From: Sphingobacterium gobiense
GTDB taxonomy: Bacteria; Bacteroidota; Bacteroidia; Sphingobacteriales; Sphingobacteriaceae
Assembly (NCBI RefSeq): GCF_002980575.1
Contig: NZ_PVBS01000002.1
Span: 62,001-126,000 of the forward strand
DNA length: 64,000 nt
Direction of reading: 5' to 3'
Below the pieces are notes generated by a model. It was not told the DNA's origin, did not search any database, and saw only the letters and a list, made by a program, of their open reading frames with translations. A program made the position numbers and the translations under genes. Below are positions 63,215 to 64,000 of this stretch, piece by piece; positions within the stretch are counted from its first letter, which is position 1, and the number at the start of each line of letters is the position of its first letter.

Positions 63215-64000
63215 ATGGAAAAAACGTGTACAAGTGTTTGGAATAGCTGTCTTCAGATCATTAAAGACAATATACCTGCGCAAAGTTTTAAGACCTGGTT
63301 TGAGCCTGTTAAAGCGGTAGGTTTAAATGGGAACGTTTTGACTATTCAAGTACCTTCGGTGTTTTTTTACGAGTGGTTGGAAGAACATTATGTCGGTATT
63401 CTGCGTAAGACAATTAAGAAATTTCTAGGTGAACAGGGGCGTTTGGAGTACAACATTATTGTAGATAAGTCTTCTGCCAATACACCTTACACCACTAATA
63501 TTCCTTCCAATGGAAACGGTGCTGAGGGTAAAAAACAATCTATCCCTGTTCCTGTAGCACTGAACAAGAATATCAAAAATCCTTTTGTTATTCCTGGTTT
63601 AAAAAAGCTACAGGTTGACCCCCAACTAAATACCCATTACACATTTGATAATTTCATTGAAGGGGAATGTAATCGATTGGCTCGTTCTGCAGGTTTCGCT
63701 GTAGCAAACAAGCCGGGAGGAACTTCTTTCAACCCCTTGATGCTCTATGGCGACGTAGGCTTAGGAAAAACGCATTTGGCACAAGCCATCGGTAATGAGA
63801 TCAAAAAGAATTTAGCAGACAAATTGGTCATATATGTTTCTTGTGAAAAATTCTGTCAGCAATTCGTGGACTCGTTGAAAAATAATACCATTAACGATTT
63901 TGTGAATTTTTACCAAGCTATGGATGTGATTATCATGGATGATGTGCACAATTTCGCAGGTAAAGAAAAGACGCAAGATATTTTCTTTCATATTTTCAAT
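63215..64000 (+). CDS. dnaA: Chromosomal replication initiator DnaA, partial (3' end outside window)
   Basis: The first 262 codons of dnaA. The N-terminal domain (VWNSCLQIIKDNIPAQSFKTW) is followed by a variable linker (about 90-140) and the AAA+ domain: FDNFIEGECNRLARSAG, the Walker A GDVGLGKTH, and Walker B VIIMDDVHNF near the edge. The DNA-binding domain is outside the window. Start ATG at 63215 has no strong Shine-Dalgarno. dxs lies upstream on the same strand. Confidence 0.98.
   Translation, partial: MEKTCTSVWNSCLQIIKDNIPAQSFKTWFEPVKAVGLNGNVLTIQVPSVFFYEWLEEHYVGILRKTIKKFLGEQGRLEYNIIVDKSSANTPYTTNIPSNGNGAEGKKQSIPVPVALNKNIKNPFVIPGLKKLQVDPQLNTHYTFDNFIEGECNRLARSAGFAVANKPGGTSFNPLMLYGDVGLGKTHLAQAIGNEIKKNLADKLVIYVSCEKFCQQFVDSLKNNTINDFVNFYQAMDVIIMDDVHNFAGKEKTQDIFFHIFN

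Noticed and set aside
1..64000. CRISPR arrays, insertion sequences, prophage and toxin-antitoxin genes
   Set aside because: No regularly spaced direct repeats, transposase, integrase or toxin-like gene was seen anywhere in the window.

Overview
The window looks like chromosomal DNA of a Bacteroidota bacterium, most likely Sphingobacteriaceae (Sphingobacterium, Olivibacter or Pedobacter relatives). The reasons are a SusC/SusD pair with a pectin-degrading gene set, TAnnTTTG-type -7 promoter boxes, several families largely confined to Bacteroidota (DUF3078, DUF6952, Big_5 lipoproteins, SusD), a futalosine-pathway menaquinone gene, and weak Shine-Dalgarno sequences. The genus is an inference. No phage, insertion sequence or CRISPR array was seen.

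Region 1 (1-11.7 kb, all minus strand) is a pectin utilization locus: SusC, SusD, a fibronectin/beta-helix surface lipoprotein, a PL1 pectate lyase lipoprotein, an unexpected DUF2383 stress-type gene, a GH105 unsaturated rhamnogalacturonyl hydrolase and a partial thioredoxin-fold protein. Two nearly identical palindromes, one ahead of susC and one ahead of the GH105 gene, suggest one regulator controls both transcription units. Region 2 (11.7-16.3 kb) has aconitase, tRNA-Arg(CCU) and a peroxiredoxin-thioredoxin-DUF6952 operon. Region 3 (16.3-27.1 kb) is rich in envelope functions: a PIG-L deacetylase followed by two small membrane proteins and a Na+/solute symporter, a muramoyl amidase, DUF3078, and two tandem glucosaminidase-LysM proteins; then an O-methyltransferase, folE and queD. 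Region 4 (27.1-40.7 kb) carries mqnB, pdhB, gcvH, anmK, an overlapping CPBP-DUF2007-cdsA-DUF2461 operon, a large tricorn-like protease, a zinc-ribbon/Nif3 pair and an RsmI-like methylase.

Region 5 (41-64 kb) appears to be origin-proximal. It holds apaG, an ABC-F gene with a TTG start, two ParB-binding (parS) sites just before mnmG, a Big_5 lipoprotein, a gamma-carbonic anhydrase with nadB, a 485-bp gap with a cluster of DnaA-box-like sequences and an AT-rich stretch (candidate oriC), nadA-thiL, a leucine/ketone-body catabolic set (acetoacetyl-CoA synthetase, carboxyltransferase, acyl-CoA dehydrogenase, HMG-CoA lyase, enoyl-CoA hydratase), glycerate kinase, scpA, dxs and the start of dnaA. Genes are mainly on the minus strand left of about 41 kb and mainly on the plus strand to its right, as expected if replication starts in this part of the window.

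The most notable non-coding signals are the paired palindromic operators of the pectin locus, the parS pair, the candidate oriC between nadB and nadA, and a 39-codon membrane ORF overlapping both neighbours ahead of the symporter. I did not find a convincing wholly new defence or mobile system.
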